A DNA stretch of 64,000 nt, from the NCBI GenBank assembly GCA_037138595.1, contig JBAXIB010000002.1, positions 90,392-154,391 of the forward strand. Reading direction: 5' to 3'. The translations under genes and the position numbers were made by a program. The notes beneath the pieces were generated by a model. The model was given only the letters and a program-made list of their open reading frames with translations. It did not search any database and was not told the DNA's origin. This DNA comes from UBA4742 sp037138595. Its GTDB lineage: Bacteria > Actinomycetota > Acidimicrobiia > Acidimicrobiales > Acidimicrobilacustridaceae. This document shows positions 63,676 through 64,000 of this stretch, piece after piece; position 1 is the stretch's first letter, and each line of letters starts with the position of its first letter.

Positions 63676-64000
63676 ATGCGTCGGATCACATTGTCCCCTC
63701 GAGTGCACGCCATGGTCGTGCTTGGCCTTGTCCTGCCGGTTATGGCGGCGGGCATTGTCCTCGTGCAAGGACCAGCTCATGCACTGCCCAATCAGTCGGC
63801 AAGCCAAACAACCGGACAGTCGGCAAAGCAATCAAGTGAAGGTTCCGATTTCCGAGTGAACGCCTCGCCACGGAGAGTGTGTGCTTCGGCCTTGGCTGGC
63901 CACGCCCAGTGCAACGCCCAAATTTGGGCTCCAGTCAATCCACTGGCCACCACCACGACCGTAAAGTCGACCGCTACCACCAAAGCACCAACCACCACCA
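63676..64000 (+). CDS. N-terminal part of a secreted protein, possibly S53 protease-like (cut by window edge)
   Basis: The frame from ATG 63676 has a signal peptide (MRRITL, hydrophobic core, AHA cleavage site), a Ser/Gln-rich segment, VCASALAGHAQCNAQIW with two Cys, and a Thr-rich linker (TTTTVKSTATTKAPTTT) running into the window edge. The Cys pattern with a GHAxC motif resembles the N-terminal region of secreted S53/S8-type peptidases in actinobacteria, but the catalytic part is not in the window. GTG 63637 and ATG 63640 are other in-frame starts. Confidence 0.5.
   Translation, partial: MRRITLSPRVHAMVVLGLVLPVMAAGIVLVQGPAHALPNQSASQTTGQSAKQSSEGSDFRVNASPRRVCASALAGHAQCNAQIWAPVNPLATTTTVKSTATTKAPTTT

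Noticed and set aside
63792..63998. A minus-strand hydrophobic frame at the end of the window
   Set aside because: It is the reverse of the Thr-rich linker of the secreted protein and begins within it.

Overview
The window looks like a chromosomal segment of an actinobacterium with mid-range GC content. The markers are a CarD-type RNA polymerase-binding regulator, a DUF3039 protein, mycothiol enzymes (MshC-like ligase, mycothiol-dependent formaldehyde dehydrogenase), F420 enzymes (an F420:NADP reductase and LLM-fold oxidoreductases), an MMPL transporter, an InhA-type enoyl reductase and several GTG or TTG starts. An aquatic Acidimicrobiia-type organism would fit, but that placement is inference from gene content only. 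No rRNA, tRNA, CRISPR array, insertion sequence or prophage was recognised, and no classical U-tract terminator was seen.

Layout. 1-3.8 kb: a DUF2079 membrane protein cut by the window edge, a possible 34-residue membrane microprotein, a TDT-family transporter, a pentapeptide lipoprotein and an unknown membrane protein. 3.8-9.1 kb, minus strand: a housekeeping run of F420:NADP reductase, MshC-like ligase, PlsC, ThrS and a HIT protein. 9.3-15 kb: FabI/InhA, an APH-fold kinase, two overlapping CNNM/CBS proteins and a MaoC dehydratase. 15.2-19.9 kb: a heterodimeric ABC exporter and a TauE/SafE permease. 20-27.8 kb: an SRPBCC protein, an SsuD-like monooxygenase, mycothiol-dependent formaldehyde dehydrogenase, DUF3039, two overlapping DUF202 proteins, GluQ-like enzyme, an orphan ArgJ, an FAD oxidoreductase and a SnoaL protein. 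27.9-41.2 kb: class I fumarase, a D-aminoacylase-type amidohydrolase, crotonase, SGNH lipoprotein, acyltransferase-3/SGNH protein, LLM enzyme, ketosteroid-dehydrogenase-like flavoprotein, thiolase-like protein, HSL-type esterase and SDR; several of these suit acyl-CoA, lipid or sterol breakdown.

41.3-53.6 kb: CarD, a PF10118 protein, an Amt channel, a cysteine-rich protein, epoxide hydrolase, DEAD-box helicase, ferredoxin, FKBP lipoprotein, an RsmC/RlmG-like methyltransferase, an OYE-family enzyme and a fused pseudouridine synthase/rRNA methyltransferase. 53.6-64 kb: a frameshifted 3' remnant of recD, a DUF2510 protein, two overlapping GST-fold genes, an arsenic cassette (aquaporin, ArsC, ArsI-like lyase), acyl-CoA synthetase, LLM oxidoreductase, an MMPL transporter and the 5' part of a secreted protein.

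The most unusual items are the fused RNA-modifying enzyme, the recD remnant whose frame continues in phase beyond the stop of its neighbour, the cofactor logic (mycothiol plus F420 with GST-fold proteins), the compact arsenic cassette without a visible arsR, and perfect inverted repeats in promoter regions. I did not find a clearly new multi-gene defence or biosynthetic system.
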